From: Paenibacillus sp. GSMTC-2017
GTDB taxonomy: Bacteria > Bacillota > Bacilli > Paenibacillales > Paenibacillaceae
Length of the DNA: 64,000 nucleotides
Assembly (NCBI RefSeq): GCF_016019935.1
Contig: NZ_JAECMT010000004.1
Location: forward strand, 124,833 to 188,832
Reading direction: 5' to 3'
Below are positions 34,663-43,719 of this stretch, in pieces. How positions within the stretch are numbered: the first letter of the stretch is position 1; each line of letters starts with the position of its first letter. The position numbers and the translations under genes were made by a program. The notes below the pieces were generated by a model. It made no database searches and was not told the origin of the DNA. It worked only from the letters and a program-made list of their open reading frames with translations.

Positions 34663-35613
34663 CTATGCTTCGTTAATAAGTACCTTTTTCTTAGAAGAGT
34701 TCACCATGTAAATCCATCCGATTAGACCGAATAAAACAAAACCAAACGCGTGAAGCGATCCGTAAATCGGTATGAAATCGAGTATCGTTAAGGAGAATAA
34801 CCTTTTCAGTAACGGATAACAAATCGAAATAACGACAATAGCATAAAAGGCTAAGCAAGAAGCTACTAAAAATAAGGATGATTTATTTCGTACAGAGCTT
34901 TTCCGTAAGTAAGCAAGCAGATAAGTTGTGTAAATGGCAATGTTGCAAGCGAACAAGGTGACACCAATGTACTCAATCGGCTTCGAGAAAATAATGCCGA
35001 CAGCGATGAGGATGGGTCCAATGATATCGATAGCAACGATCCACGGGTACCAGCTTTTTTTCGTCATGATCCGTCCGAGCATACCTATAAAGATTGGAAC
35101 GATAGCAGATGAGAAATGAAAATGAACTGAATTTAGAGCGTGCGTTGAAGGACTAACTTGGTAGATGTGAATTTGATACTGATAGAGCGCGAACCAAATA
35201 CCTCCGACAAAAAAGTAAACGAGCCCCGCACCAATTGCTAATTCTCCTACTCTTCCTTTGTGATTAGTAATAATGGTTATGCCGTACACGCAGAGCAGTA
35301 GAGTGAATAGTACCCATCCAAGGGAGAGTGTTCCCGGGATTACTGTGTTACCAAGCCCCCACGTCTTGTTACTCATAATAGAAGCTAACGTAAGAAGAGC
35401 TGCGGGAATATGAAGCAGTTTAATAGCCGTGAACATTTTTTGTTGCATATTGTTTTTTTCGTCACGGTCCAAAAGTAAAATGACAAGAGGTACGATGACG
35501 AATACCGCATAGATGAGAAATTTTTCGACAAGATTAAATGCTAAGCTATCTAGAAAAAAGATAACGAGCGTAATGATTCCGCCAATAATCGTAGGTAATA
35601 CCGATGTTTTCAT
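34663..35613 (-). CDS. yndJ: YndJ-like multispanning membrane protein
   Basis: The protein is 316 residues with nine or ten predicted helices. HALNSVHFHFSSAIVPIFIG in the middle, and the order of helices, resemble Bacillus subtilis YndJ, a membrane protein of unknown function. The clustered His residues (HFHF) could bind metal or haem, but that is speculation. The start ATG has TGGGGGC upstream. It is divergent from the AraC-type regulator, which starts about 200 bases away. Confidence 0.65.
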   Translation of the reverse strand: MKTSVLPTIIGGIITLVIFFLDSLAFNLVEKFLIYAVFVIVPLVILLLDRDEKNNMQQKMFTAIKLLHIPAALLTLASIMSNKTWGLGNTVIPGTLSLGWVLFTLLLCVYGITIITNHKGRVGELAIGAGLVYFFVGGIWFALYQYQIHIYQVSPSTHALNSVHFHFSSAIVPIFIGMLGRIMTKKSWYPWIVAIDIIGPILIAVGIIFSKPIEYIGVTLFACNIAIYTTYLLAYLRKSSVRNKSSLFLVASCLAFYAIVVISICYPLLKRLFSLTILDFIPIYGSLHAFGFVLFGLIGWIYMVNSSKKKVLINEA

Positions 35614-35815
35614 GAATTGCCCCCAAGAAGTTTGCCTTTGAATAGATAGGTGATGCCTTCTAGTAGTTTAGCACATTTTGCAGGTTCTTTATTGACTATA
35701 CATGAACGGGACCACAAGTGATGAAGGAATGGTTTATAATAAATGAAGATAAACATCATTTTCGTATACTCAGTTAAACCTACAACGTTTTTGCATCGGA
35801 AGGGGTGATGGTTTG

Positions 35816-38092
35816 ATGTTGAATAGTAAAAAAAGTGGATCTGATAAATCCGTGATGGCCGCAATTGAAACAATTGAGGAGGTGGATTTTCTTCTCATGA
35901 CGCAGTTGACGGTTTGGTTTGTTTTGTCTGGTTATTTGGAAATTATGCGAAATGGTTCGGATATATTGATTCGGACAGGTGACATTTTCGTGTTGAATAA
36001 AGGTGATATCGTTCGTGTAATTGGTAGCAAAGAAAATGCGACGCTTACGGTTAAGTTTCTAACTAATGAGTATCAAGATGAGTTTCCGTCATTTAAGCAA
36101 AGTATTCCACTATCGATGGTGTACAAAAAAGATGGTTATGAGCTTGTGAAAAATAGTATGGCATATTTGTATATCGAAATGATATATCCAGGTGAAGGTT
36201 CGGATTATATCATCGAAGGATATTCGAAACGAATAATCGGATTGTTGTATCGATATCTTGGGTCAGCAGATGAAAAGGAGCAAGCACACGCTACTTCGGA
36301 TAAGGTGAAAGAAATTGTATCGTATATTAATGTTAATTATGCTGAAAAACTTAGCTTGGATGAAATTGCTGAAAAGTTCTATAGTAGCAAATACTACTTA
36401 GCACATTCCTTTAAGAATCAGTTAGGTATTTCAATCGGTAACTACATCAAAGAAGTGCGATTGTTTCATAGCTATCAAATGTTGGAGAGCACGCACGACA
36501 AGATTGTAACGATAGCTTTAGCGAGTGGCTTTCCTAATGTACGCTCATTTAACGAAGCATTTAAAATAAGATATAAGCTCACACCTGCTGAATTTCGTGA
36601 AAAGAGCCAACTAAGAGAGGTACAGAGTCGTGCTGACGTGGCACTATCTCAAGATGTATTAGCGTTACTCTCGCCATATGTGGCTCTAGGTGAGTTACCG
36701 GCAGCTTCACCTATTGTACCCGAACGAATTGAAGTTCAATTAGATTTGAATGAAACGGCGGGCCGATATCATAAGGTCAACCATATATTAAAAGTAAAGG
36801 GCGAACTTAGCGATAGTCGTTTGTACGAAGTCCGTGATCGTCTTGGGGTGAAGTGGGTAGCCGTTACTCGATTATTCGAAAAAGTGGATATTAAGATGAA
36901 TGACGGTAAACTCGTTTGTTCATTTAGAGCGCTGGATCACATGTTGCAGCAGATCGTGTCGGTGGGCATGTATCCGTACCTTCAATTTCAATCCATCGAT
37001 TTTGATGATTGGAAAGAGCGTGGTTTCCCTAATAACGAATCATTTGAATCGGTAATGACTGAGCTGAGTGTCCACCTGCAACAAAATTATAGGACAAGCC
37101 CGCAGTGGATGTTTGAATTCCGCTGCTTCTATGAATGGCAAAGTGGCGGTGAATTATGTCTACCGATAGCGAATGCTATCTCAATTTTTAAAGGCTATAA
37201 CAATATTGTTATTCATTTCCCTGTGCAGCCTGTGGATGAAGTACTGCTTAATGATAGTAACAGCCACAACACTGTCTATTGGATTGATGACTGGACGCGT
37301 ATGCGCAAGATTCAGCTTGATGCTGCACTGAATCATCTATTTGACGAAGTTCATATACAGGTCATTGGTAAAAATACGAACATAAAAGCCCAAAATCGTA
37401 TTTTGGACCGAATGATGGTTTACGAACAAGACGATTATATGCATGCATATTCGGATCTAGCGCAAGCAAACGCGAGCATTTGGAACTACATAAAACAAAT
37501 GAATCAATTCGAAATTGCAAGTCACTACTTCCCGCCACTGTCACTAGATTCAGCCAAGTTGTTTGAATATTTTCCAGATGAGCTGGCGAGCAGGATGTCA
37601 TTATGTACACCGGATGGTCGTTATAAGGATAATTGGTATGCGACAGAGTTTGTGAGCCGATTGTACGATGGGCTTGTGTACCAAAATAATTCGTGTATCG
37701 TAACGAAGCAACAGGAAAATTACCGCATTTTGACCGTGTATCCCGAAGAAGAGCTGCATCTCATTATGAATCAAAATAATGAACAAATCGAATTGGCTTG
37801 GCGTAAAGCTAAAAGTCCGTATCTTTTTGTAAAATTGGGGTTAGAAAATATTGAAGGAACATACCGATTGATCAAGCAACGATTAACGCCGGAGCAGATC
37901 GATCAGCGATTGGATCTTGCCGATTTAAGAAAATGCAAAAAGTTGTCTTTCGATGATATTGCCTACTGGAATGCGATTAATCGACCGTCAAGAAGTGTGG
38001 AACAGCTTAAAATAAAGGGGAATCATACACTGGAGTTCGAGGTTCCGATATTCGGAATCGTAATGATTGACCTAGAAAAAATCAACGCCTAA
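35816..38092 (+). CDS. AraC family regulator fused to a GH39-like C-terminal domain
   Basis: The protein is about 758 residues. Residues about 20-110 form a cupin-like sensor (GDIFVLNKGDIVRVIGS). Residues about 165-265 hold the two AraC helix-turn-helix motifs (LSLDEIAEKFYSSKYYLAHS; IVTIALASGFPNVRSFNEAF). Residues about 300-759 resemble a GH39 beta-xylosidase-like module, with DGRYKDNWYATEFVSRLYDG near the end. The usual GH39 catalytic Asn-Glu is not evident where expected (MFEFRCFYEWQSGG), so the module may only bind sugar. It precedes two GH3 genes on the same strand and probably activates them. The ATG at 35816 has AAGGGG ten bases upstream; a TTG directly before it is an alternative. Confidence 0.8.
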   Translation: MLNSKKSGSDKSVMAAIETIEEVDFLLMTQLTVWFVLSGYLEIMRNGSDILIRTGDIFVLNKGDIVRVIGSKENATLTVKFLTNEYQDEFPSFKQSIPLSMVYKKDGYELVKNSMAYLYIEMIYPGEGSDYIIEGYSKRIIGLLYRYLGSADEKEQAHATSDKVKEIVSYINVNYAEKLSLDEIAEKFYSSKYYLAHSFKNQLGISIGNYIKEVRLFHSYQMLESTHDKIVTIALASGFPNVRSFNEAFKIRYKLTPAEFREKSQLREVQSRADVALSQDVLALLSPYVALGELPAASPIVPERIEVQLDLNETAGRYHKVNHILKVKGELSDSRLYEVRDRLGVKWVAVTRLFEKVDIKMNDGKLVCSFRALDHMLQQIVSVGMYPYLQFQSIDFDDWKERGFPNNESFESVMTELSVHLQQNYRTSPQWMFEFRCFYEWQSGGELCLPIANAISIFKGYNNIVIHFPVQPVDEVLLNDSNSHNTVYWIDDWTRMRKIQLDAALNHLFDEVHIQVIGKNTNIKAQNRILDRMMVYEQDDYMHAYSDLAQANASIWNYIKQMNQFEIASHYFPPLSLDSAKLFEYFPDELASRMSLCTPDGRYKDNWYATEFVSRLYDGLVYQNNSCIVTKQQENYRILTVYPEEELHLIMNQNNEQIELAWRKAKSPYLFVKLGLENIEGTYRLIKQRLTPEQIDQRLDLADLRKCKKLSFDDIAYWNAINRPSRSVEQLKIKGNHTLEFEVPIFGIVMIDLEKINA

Positions 38093-38093
38093 T

Positions 38094-38156
38094 GCTAAAT
38101 GTTGCTCTTTCGATTTTGCTGTAAAATCGGATGAACGCAATATTTAGCTTTTTTTT
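38094..38156 (+). terminator. Terminator of the AraC-GH39 gene
   Basis: A 12-base outer stem (GCTAAATGTTGC with GCAATATTTAGC, one G-T pair), an inner CGATTTT/AAAATCG stem, and eight T. Confidence 0.85.
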
Positions 38157-38178
38157 CAACAAGATCCTCATAGTTAAA

Positions 38179-38194
38179 ATGTAAGCGCTATATT
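38179..38194 (+). promoter_or_regulatory. Candidate cre site (CcpA operator) before the GH3 genes
   Basis: ATGTAAGCGCTATATT matches the cre consensus TGWAANCGNTNWCA at all but the last two positions. It lies about 45 bases upstream of the first GH3 start, where carbon catabolite repression by CcpA would be expected. Confidence 0.55.
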
Positions 38195-38235
38195 ACACTT
38201 GAAAAAAATGAGTCACTAAACCGGAGGGGATCGCC

Positions 38236-41001
38236 GTGTTGGATTATTTTAAAGCTAGAAAAGCAAAGAAAAATGAAATTGTGAAAAAAGTGAAAGAAGA
38301 TAAAGTTAAGCTCCGCGCACGAAAAGAACAAATTAATGCGTTACCGGAAGCGGAGCGCCAAGCTGCAATAGAGCAGGATAAAAAACTACAAAAAGAGCAT
38401 AAGCAACAAACTAAATTGGAGCTGAAAGCTCTCAGCCGTAAAGATCGTAGAGCGATGAAAAAGGAAGCAAAACGCTACAAAAAAATTAAAAACAGACCAA
38501 GGCGTTTTGCTGGCTGGTCGATCGTGGCGGTTATTGCGGTCATGTTGTTCGTACAGTTTGGTCCAATCGTGTCTGGTCTTATTGATGCACTGACAGGGAA
38601 ACACATTACAGCCGTAACGGATACACCTGAGGGACTTGCAGCACGTGAACACGGCGGGAAAATAGCGGAAGAAATTGCGAATGAAGGTATTGTCCTCCTG
38701 AAAAATGAAGACAAACAACTTCCCTTGCAGGACAAAAAGGTTAACGTCTTCGGTGTAGCAGCATTGGAGCTGCGTTATGGTGGCGGTGGATCGGGTGCGG
38801 GCGATACTTCCCGTGCGGTTAATCTGTTCAAAGGCTTAGAGAATGCAGGAATTTCTTATAATACAGAGCTTCATAAATTGTATGAAGAAGTTGGTGCAAA
38901 AGCAGGAGTCGGTGCCGGGGCCAAAACAGGTATCGTTCAAGTTGTAAAAGGCATGTTAGCCGGAACTTCAACGGATGAGCCGAAAGTAGACTATTTGACG
39001 GACGAAGCAATCGCACAAGCAAAAGCTTATTCGGAAAATGCAGTCATTGTTATTGCTAGTGAGAGCACAGAAGCAAGCGATGCGACTTCTGAACAATTGG
39101 AACTAACAGCAAACAAACGTGCTCTAATTGAGAAAGTTTCAAAGAACTTCAAAAATGTAACGGTTGTAGTTAATGCGGGCAATGCGCTTGAGCTTGGTTT
39201 CGTAGAAGAATATGAGTCAATCAAATCTGTATTGTGGATTGGAACACCTGGACCTTACGGAGCAAACGCGTTAGGAAATATTCTTGCAGGTAATGTCAAT
39301 CCATCGGGTCGTATTACGGATACGTATGTATATGACAACTCATCGTCTCCCGCAAGCGAAAATTTTGGGGACTACAAATATAACAACTTGAAATATTCGT
39401 TCCTAAATTATCAAGAAGGTATCTATGTTGGTTACCGCTTCTATGAAACGTTCTATTTGAACGACGAAGCAGGCTACAAAAATGCGGTGTTATATCCTTA
39501 CGGACATGGACTAAGCTACACCGATTTCGAATGGAAAGTTCTAAATCAGTCACTGAATGAAGAGAAGATTGAGCTTCAAGTTGAAGTGAAAAACGTTGGT
39601 GATAGAGCCGGAAAAGATGTTGTTCAAGTTTATTATTCCGCTCCATATATTGCAGGCGGCATTGAGAAATCAGCAATCGAGCTCGCTACCTATGCAAAGA
39701 CGTCTCTACTGGAAGCTGGTCAATCCGAAGTGATCACCCTTTCCTTTGCAACTGAAGAGATGGCTTCTTATGATATGAACACAGAAGAGGCGTATGTACT
39801 TGATCCGGGAACGTATACGGTTAAAGTGGCTCGCAACGTTCATGATATTGTAGCAAGTTATGACCTTGAGCTAGCAGAGAAAAAGGTGTATAGAGAAGAT
39901 AAAGATACGAAGACAGCTTACGAAAATCGTTTTGATTTAGCAGACGGCGAAATTACGTATTTGTCACGAAATGATTGGAAGGGTACTTATCCTTCCGATA
40001 AAAATATTAGTCATGAAGCACCGCAATATGTGCTGGACGCATTCTCGAATAAGAAAGAAGCTTCTAAGCAGGAAATGCCGACAGTTGGCGCTGATAATGG
40101 TATAAAGCTGGAGGATTTGAAAGGTTTAGCTTTTGATGATCCGAAATGGGATGCCTTTATGGATCAATTTACGATGGACGAAATGATCGATTATGTAGCA
40201 AATGGTGCTTATCGCACGATGGCAGTAGATCGTTTGGGCGTACCGAAAACGTTGTTGATGGATGGACCTGCTGGATTCAGTTACTTCTTCAAACCAGTTG
40301 AAGCAGCATCATATCCGTCTGAGATTGTTATTGCAGCAACATGGAACAATGATTTGGCATATCGCATGGGTGAAGCGGTTGGTAAAGAGGCACGTGCTTA
40401 TGGTATTCAAGGCTGGTATTCACCAGGTATGAATATTCATCGTACGGCACAAGGCGGTCGTAACTTCGAATACTTCTCTGAAGATCCAGTACTTTCAGGG
40501 AAAATGGCAGCAAATATGATAAACGGTGCAGAAGATCAAGGCATTATTGCCTTCATGAAGCACTTTGCACTAAATGATCAAGAAACAAATGCTCGTTCTG
40601 GTAACCTGATCTGGGCAAACGAACAAGCGATTCGCGAAATTTATTTGAAGCCTTTTGAAATTACAGTGAAAGACAGCAGTCCTCTAGGCGCGATGTCCAG
40701 CTTCTCGATCATCGGCACGAAGTGGGCTGGAGCAAATTCTGTCTTGCTAAATGATATTTTGCGCGATGAATGGGGCTTTGATGGATTCGTTTCTAGTGAT
40801 GCAGTGTTTGGCTTTATGAAAGCGCCGGATGCGGTTGTAGCTGGTAATGACATCATGCTCGACATTATGACACCAAGTAAAAACGAAAAATTGCTGCACA
40901 AAGCATACAAAACTGATCCTTCAGGTATCGCAAACGGAGTCCGCACAAGCGTTCAGCATGTGTTGTACACGATATTGCAAACCTACTTGTTCGAAAAATA
41001 G
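38236..41001 (+). CDS. Membrane-anchored GH3 beta-glucosidase-like enzyme with permuted domain order
   Basis: The protein is 921 residues, starting at GTG with GGAGGGG upstream. The N-terminus (1-90) is extremely Lys/Arg/Glu-rich and cytoplasmic, followed by one membrane helix (about 94-113). The order of the extracellular part is reversed relative to most GH3 enzymes: the GH3 C-domain first (ANEGIVLLKNEDKQLPL at about 148), then a fibronectin-like domain (about 440-550), and last the TIM-barrel domain (about 635-900, RLGVPKTLLMDGPAG, NFEYFSEDPVLSGKMAANMI). The probable nucleophile is Asp855 in GFVSSDAVFGF. GH3 enzymes cleave beta-linked glucose, xylose or GlcNAc. A classical GH3 gene follows 25 bases later. 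Confidence 0.85.
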   Translation: MLDYFKARKAKKNEIVKKVKEDKVKLRARKEQINALPEAERQAAIEQDKKLQKEHKQQTKLELKALSRKDRRAMKKEAKRYKKIKNRPRRFAGWSIVAVIAVMLFVQFGPIVSGLIDALTGKHITAVTDTPEGLAAREHGGKIAEEIANEGIVLLKNEDKQLPLQDKKVNVFGVAALELRYGGGGSGAGDTSRAVNLFKGLENAGISYNTELHKLYEEVGAKAGVGAGAKTGIVQVVKGMLAGTSTDEPKVDYLTDEAIAQAKAYSENAVIVIASESTEASDATSEQLELTANKRALIEKVSKNFKNVTVVVNAGNALELGFVEEYESIKSVLWIGTPGPYGANALGNILAGNVNPSGRITDTYVYDNSSSPASENFGDYKYNNLKYSFLNYQEGIYVGYRFYETFYLNDEAGYKNAVLYPYGHGLSYTDFEWKVLNQSLNEEKIELQVEVKNVGDRAGKDVVQVYYSAPYIAGGIEKSAIELATYAKTSLLEAGQSEVITLSFATEEMASYDMNTEEAYVLDPGTYTVKVARNVHDIVASYDLELAEKKVYREDKDTKTAYENRFDLADGEITYLSRNDWKGTYPSDKNISHEAPQYVLDAFSNKKEASKQEMPTVGADNGIKLEDLKGLAFDDPKWDAFMDQFTMDEMIDYVANGAYRTMAVDRLGVPKTLLMDGPAGFSYFFKPVEAASYPSEIVIAATWNNDLAYRMGEAVGKEARAYGIQGWYSPGMNIHRTAQGGRNFEYFSEDPVLSGKMAANMINGAEDQGIIAFMKHFALNDQETNARSGNLIWANEQAIREIYLKPFEITVKDSSPLGAMSSFSIIGTKWAGANSVLLNDILRDEWGFDGFVSSDAVFGFMKAPDAVVAGNDIMLDIMTPSKNEKLLHKAYKTDPSGIANGVRTSVQHVLYTILQTYLFEK

Positions 41002-41026
41002 GCGTTTAAAAGCGGGGTGAAAACAA

Positions 41027-43366
41027 TTGAAGTATAAATCACTAATTGAAAGTATGACGCTAGAAGAAAAAGCGTCGTTAATGTCTGGCGCGAACTTCTG
41101 GAATACAAAAGCGATTGAACGACTGAATATTCCTAGCATTATGCTGACAGATGGACCGCATGGACTTAGAAAGCAAGGTGGAAAGGCAGATCATTTGGGC
41201 TTAAATAAAAGTCTGCCTGCCACTTGTTTCCCAACAGCAGCTACGCTAGCCAATAGCTGGGACAGAGGATTGATTTATGATGTCGGTCAGACGATCGGCA
41301 GAGAAGCAGCAAGCGAAAAGGTGAGCGTGCTGCTTGGGCCTGGATTAAACATTAAACGAAATCCGTTATGCGGACGCAACTTTGAATACTTTTCCGAGGA
41401 CCCTTATTTAACGGGTGAACTAGCGAGCGAGATGGTAAAAGGTATTCAATCAAACGGCATTGCTGCTTGTCCTAAACACTTTGCGGTTAATAGCCAAGAG
41501 CATATGCGAATGACGATTGATGAGGTCGTTGATGAGCGCTCGTTAAGAGAGCTGTATCTAGAAGGATTTAGACGTGTAGTTGAGAAGAGTAAGCCGAAAA
41601 CAATTATGACCTCATACAATAGAGTAAACGGCACGTTCGCCAATGAAAACAACTATTTGCTGCAGGATATTCTGAACGGCGAATGGGGCTTCGATGGCGT
41701 AGTCGTTACCGACTGGGGCGGAAATAATGACCGCGTAGCAGGGCTGAAGGCAGGAAATCAGTTAGAGATGCCTTCAACAAACGGCATTACGGACAAAGAG
41801 ATTGTGCAAGCTGTTAGAAACAAAGAGCTTGCTGAAGGAGTGCTTGATGAAGCAGTCGATCGACTGCTTGAGCTGGTCTACACTACCCAGCTTCATGATC
41901 GCGACGCGTCGCACATTGATTATGAAGAGCACCATAATGAAGCGGTCGACGCTGCTAAACGTTCCATTGTTTTATTAAAAAATGACGACAATATATTACC
42001 GCTTGCTCGGAATAATAAAGTTGCTATCATTGGGGATTTCGCCCGAAATCCTCGCTACCAAGGTGCTGGCAGCTCGCTTATTAACCCTGCTAAGCTATCC
42101 AATGCTGTCGATGTTTTGAATCAATCGGGACTGTCGATTGTTGGACATACAAAAGGCTTCAAGCGAATGGGCGGCGCTGATAATGGGCTGCTAAGGGAAG
42201 CTGTAACGTTAGCTGCACAAGCAGATACCGTTCTGTTGTTCTTAGGGCTAGATGAAGGTAGTGAAGCGGAAGGTATTGACCGCGTAAACTTAAGCTTGCG
42301 CGAGAACCAGCTCGACTTGCTTCGTTCACTTACGAAAGTAAATTCCAACATTGTGGTCATTCTTGCGGGCGGTGGCGCTATAGAAATGCCGTTTGTACAC
42401 GATGTGAAAGCGATTGTTCACACCTATTTGTCCGGACAAGGAAGTGCAGAAGCGTTAGCGAGTATTTTGCTTGGGGAATACAACCCAAGCGGTAAGCTCA
42501 GCGAAACATTCCCGATCGCATACGGCGATGTTTCTTCTGCTCCTTATTATCCGGGCAAGGAGGCAACGGCAGAACATATTGAAGGTATTTTTATCGGCTA
42601 CCGCTATTTCGATACCGCTCAGAAACCTGTGTTGTTCCCGTTTGGTTATGGACTGTCCTATACAACTTTTGCATATTCGGATTTAGCGGTCGATCAATAT
42701 CAGGCTTCGTTTACGATTACGAATACTGGATCGGTTGCAGGGGAAGAAGTTGCTCAGCTGTATATCCAGAAACAAAATTCGTCTATCTTTAGAGCGAAAC
42801 GTGAGTTAAAAGGTTTTGAAAAGGTATTTTTAGAGCCTGCTGAAAGCAAGCGTGTCACGATAATGTTAGAGGAACATGATTTTGCCTACTTTAATCCGAC
42901 GGCTCACAGATGGGTGGTTGAACCTGGCGCGTACGACATTCAAATCGGCAGCTCAATCCAGTCTATTCATTTGAATGAAGAGATTACGCTTGAAGGCGAT
43001 TCTATTCCTAGTGATCATACGAAGGAGAACTTCCCGCATTATTTCAGCGGTCAAGTTCATAAAGTAACGGCTGTGGAATATAAGCGACTACTGGGTTACG
43101 AACCACCAGCACCTTACTGGGACCCGAAACAGGACCTTGGATTAAACGATACGATTGCTCAAGCTAGATATAAGAACCTACTAGGGAAATCAATCTATCA
43201 CGTGGTGTTTTTCTTCAAAAGATTTTTTGACGCGGTCAATAAACCTTTGTTAGCTAACAATGTCTACTTCGTTCTGAATATGCCGTTTCGACAAATTGAC
43301 CGCTTTACCGGCGGCAAAATTAGTCGGAAGCAAATTTTGAAGGTGTTGAAGTGGATCAATCGATAG
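41027..43366 (+). CDS. GH3 beta-glucosidase-like enzyme, classical domain order
   Basis: The protein is 779 residues from a TTG start with a GGGGTGA site. It has no signal peptide, so it is cytoplasmic. The TIM-barrel domain comes first (about 1-285), with MLTDGPHGLR, GRNFEYFSEDPYLTGELASE, KHFAVNSQEHMR and the nucleophile Asp229 in GVVVTDWGG. The GH3 C-domain (about 310-520) starts at RSIVLLKNDDNILPL and a fibronectin-like domain (about 560-640) follows. A roughly 100-residue extra C-terminal segment ends in a basic helix (ISRKQILKVLKWINR). It probably degrades oligosaccharides taken up after hydrolysis at the surface. It is co-transcribed with the permuted GH3. Confidence 0.88.
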   Translation: MKYKSLIESMTLEEKASLMSGANFWNTKAIERLNIPSIMLTDGPHGLRKQGGKADHLGLNKSLPATCFPTAATLANSWDRGLIYDVGQTIGREAASEKVSVLLGPGLNIKRNPLCGRNFEYFSEDPYLTGELASEMVKGIQSNGIAACPKHFAVNSQEHMRMTIDEVVDERSLRELYLEGFRRVVEKSKPKTIMTSYNRVNGTFANENNYLLQDILNGEWGFDGVVVTDWGGNNDRVAGLKAGNQLEMPSTNGITDKEIVQAVRNKELAEGVLDEAVDRLLELVYTTQLHDRDASHIDYEEHHNEAVDAAKRSIVLLKNDDNILPLARNNKVAIIGDFARNPRYQGAGSSLINPAKLSNAVDVLNQSGLSIVGHTKGFKRMGGADNGLLREAVTLAAQADTVLLFLGLDEGSEAEGIDRVNLSLRENQLDLLRSLTKVNSNIVVILAGGGAIEMPFVHDVKAIVHTYLSGQGSAEALASILLGEYNPSGKLSETFPIAYGDVSSAPYYPGKEATAEHIEGIFIGYRYFDTAQKPVLFPFGYGLSYTTFAYSDLAVDQYQASFTITNTGSVAGEEVAQLYIQKQNSSIFRAKRELKGFEKVFLEPAESKRVTIMLEEHDFAYFNPTAHRWVVEPGAYDIQIGSSIQSIHLNEEITLEGDSIPSDHTKENFPHYFSGQVHKVTAVEYKRLLGYEPPAPYWDPKQDLGLNDTIAQARYKNLLGKSIYHVVFFFKRFFDAVNKPLLANNVYFVLNMPFRQIDRFTGGKISRKQILKVLKWINR

Positions 43367-43400
43367 GTTAGGCGTGGCTGAGCTATATGATGAAGTAAAC

Positions 43401-43555
43401 GCAAAAATACACTTATTTTCGATTGTCGGGCGATATTTTCTGATTTTAGATGCAAATATGTGCTTATTTTTCGATAAAGATCGATTTGTATGAGAAACTA
43501 AGTGTAATAGTACGCCTATTTGTTCGGGGAATATGGCTACGTTAAGTTGTATTCC
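43401..43555. repeat. Degenerate tandem repeat, about 51-base period, three units
   Basis: Three related blocks begin at 43401, 43452 and 43504, spaced 51-52 bases. Each starts like GCAAAAATACACTTATTTTC, GCAAATATGTGCTTATTTTTC and GTAATAGTACGCCTATTTG, then TCG and a variable half. They lie in the gap after the second GH3 gene and contain no credible gene. Short repeats of this type occur in Paenibacillaceae intergenic DNA as far as I recall. Similarity between units is modest. Confidence 0.5.
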
Positions 43556-43588
43556 GCTTACTAATCGTTCACAAGATATTGTACTAGA

Positions 43589-43633
43589 AAGAGGGTGCAC
43601 CTGAGGCTTATGGCTATTGGTGCGCCTCTTTTT
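43589..43633 (+). terminator. Terminator of the GH3 operon
   Basis: A 12-pair stem with one bulge (AAGAGGGTGCACC with GGTGCGCCTCTT) and a run of T, about 220 bases past the GH3 stop and after the tandem repeats. Confidence 0.8.
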
Positions 43634-43719
43634 AATTCCGTAAGAAAACGATAAACTTCCCGCCTATTATTTTGGTAATGCATAAATAGCAGGTGTGATA
43701 AAGGAGATGTAGAAATTCA

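Noticed and set aside
38386..38735. Minus-strand frames opposite the start of the permuted GH3 gene
   Set aside because: Shadow frames produced by the Lys/Glu-rich coding sequence on the plus strand.
43401..43555. The 51-base repeats considered as a CRISPR array
   Set aside because: Units are degenerate throughout, there are no unique spacers between exact repeats, and no cas genes are present.
43250..43600. Minus-strand frames across the end of the GH3 gene and the 51-base repeats
   Set aside because: They span repeat DNA, have no ribosome site, and overlap the GH3 coding end.
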